This document shows positions 5,709-5,927 of a stretch of DNA of 5,927 nt, piece by piece (positions within the stretch are counted from its first letter, which is position 1; each line of letters begins with the position of its first letter). The notes under the pieces are model-generated. The model ran no database searches. It had not been told where the DNA came from and saw only the letters and a list, made by a program, of their open reading frames with translations. Where the stretch lies: the NCBI GenBank assembly GCA_029050995.1, contig JAIDLO010000118.1, positions 1 to 5,927 of the forward strand. Direction: 5' to 3'. This DNA is from Eubacterium sp. (GTDB taxonomy: Bacteria > Bacillota > Clostridia > Oscillospirales > Acutalibacteraceae). The position numbers were made by a program, and so were the translations under genes.

Positions 5709-5927
5709 TTGAACAAAATAAGGTTTAGCTTTGCAATTTATGCCCAAATACTGCGTTAAAAAGCCTCGGAATACGCGAAGTATCCCTGCGTTTTTTGCCT
5801 TGTCTTTGAACAAAATTGCTAAAGCTAAACTGCGAAGCACCTAAAATAACCAGATTTTTGTGCATAGCGTCATTTCTTTGACGCAGGTATACTGCCGTAT
5901 ATCAAGGCAAAAAATGGCGTTAGGTGC
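5709..5927. repeat. Gene-free, structured intergenic repeat region (MITE-like, incomplete at the window edge)
   Basis: No reading frame or RNA gene is supported here. The stretch is packed with symmetry. GTTTAGCTTTGCAATTT (5723-5739) pairs with 5813-5830, an 18-nt arm that has one extra T. GCACCTAA (5837-5844) pairs with TTAGGTGC (5920-5927), the last bases of the window. TTTTTTGCCTTG (5791-5802) pairs with CAAGGCAAAAAA (5903-5914). GCGTCA (5867-5872) pairs with TGACGC (5879-5884) as a local hairpin, and TTGAACAAAAT is directly repeated at 5709 and 5806. This suits a small non-autonomous repeat or a composite of two. No transposase is present, and family and true boundaries cannot be fixed from one copy. 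Confidence 0.5.

Overview
The window looks like chromosome of a low-GC Gram-positive, most likely a gut-type member of the Clostridia (Oscillospiraceae/Ruminococcaceae or a relative). This rests on the AT-rich composition, strong GGAGG-like ribosome binding sites, use of TTG starts, and the style of the PhoB/PhoR-like pair and of the membrane-anchored XRE regulator. The exact genus cannot be read from the sequence. Every gene I can support lies on the minus strand, so transcription runs from high to low coordinates.

In order of transcription: (1) 5927-5700 is gene-free and full of inverted repeats, probably an intergenic repeat or MITE-like element cut by the window edge. (2) A promoter at about 5655-5623 carries two adjacent 11-bp direct repeats that resemble a Pho box. 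It precedes a Na+/phosphate cotransporter fused to a PhoU-like domain (3788-5545), which is closed by a strong terminator (3741-3779). (3) A second promoter, also with a tandem 11-bp repeat, drives an overlapping response regulator and histidine kinase pair of PhoB/PhoR type (2989-3663 and 1977-2999). (4) A separate extended -10 promoter drives a membrane-bound XRE-family regulator (1243-1911), closed by a terminator (1198-1231). (5) A free-standing acyltransferase of the 2-oxoacid dehydrogenase E2 catalytic-domain family follows (162-1085). (6) The first ten codons of one more gene sit at 32-1.

Two themes connect the genes. The first is phosphate: transporter, PhoU-like regulatory domain and a PhoB/PhoR-like pair are adjacent, and both transcription units start with an 11-bp-period direct repeat, the geometry used by PhoB/PhoP. 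The second is a shared promoter module. A 41-nt element (36/41 identical, with a 27-bp identical core) lies at matching distance in front of both the acyltransferase and the gene that begins at 32. The spacing to a putative -10 box is the same in both, which suggests the two genes respond to the same regulator. No phage, CRISPR, tRNA or rRNA sequence was recognised.
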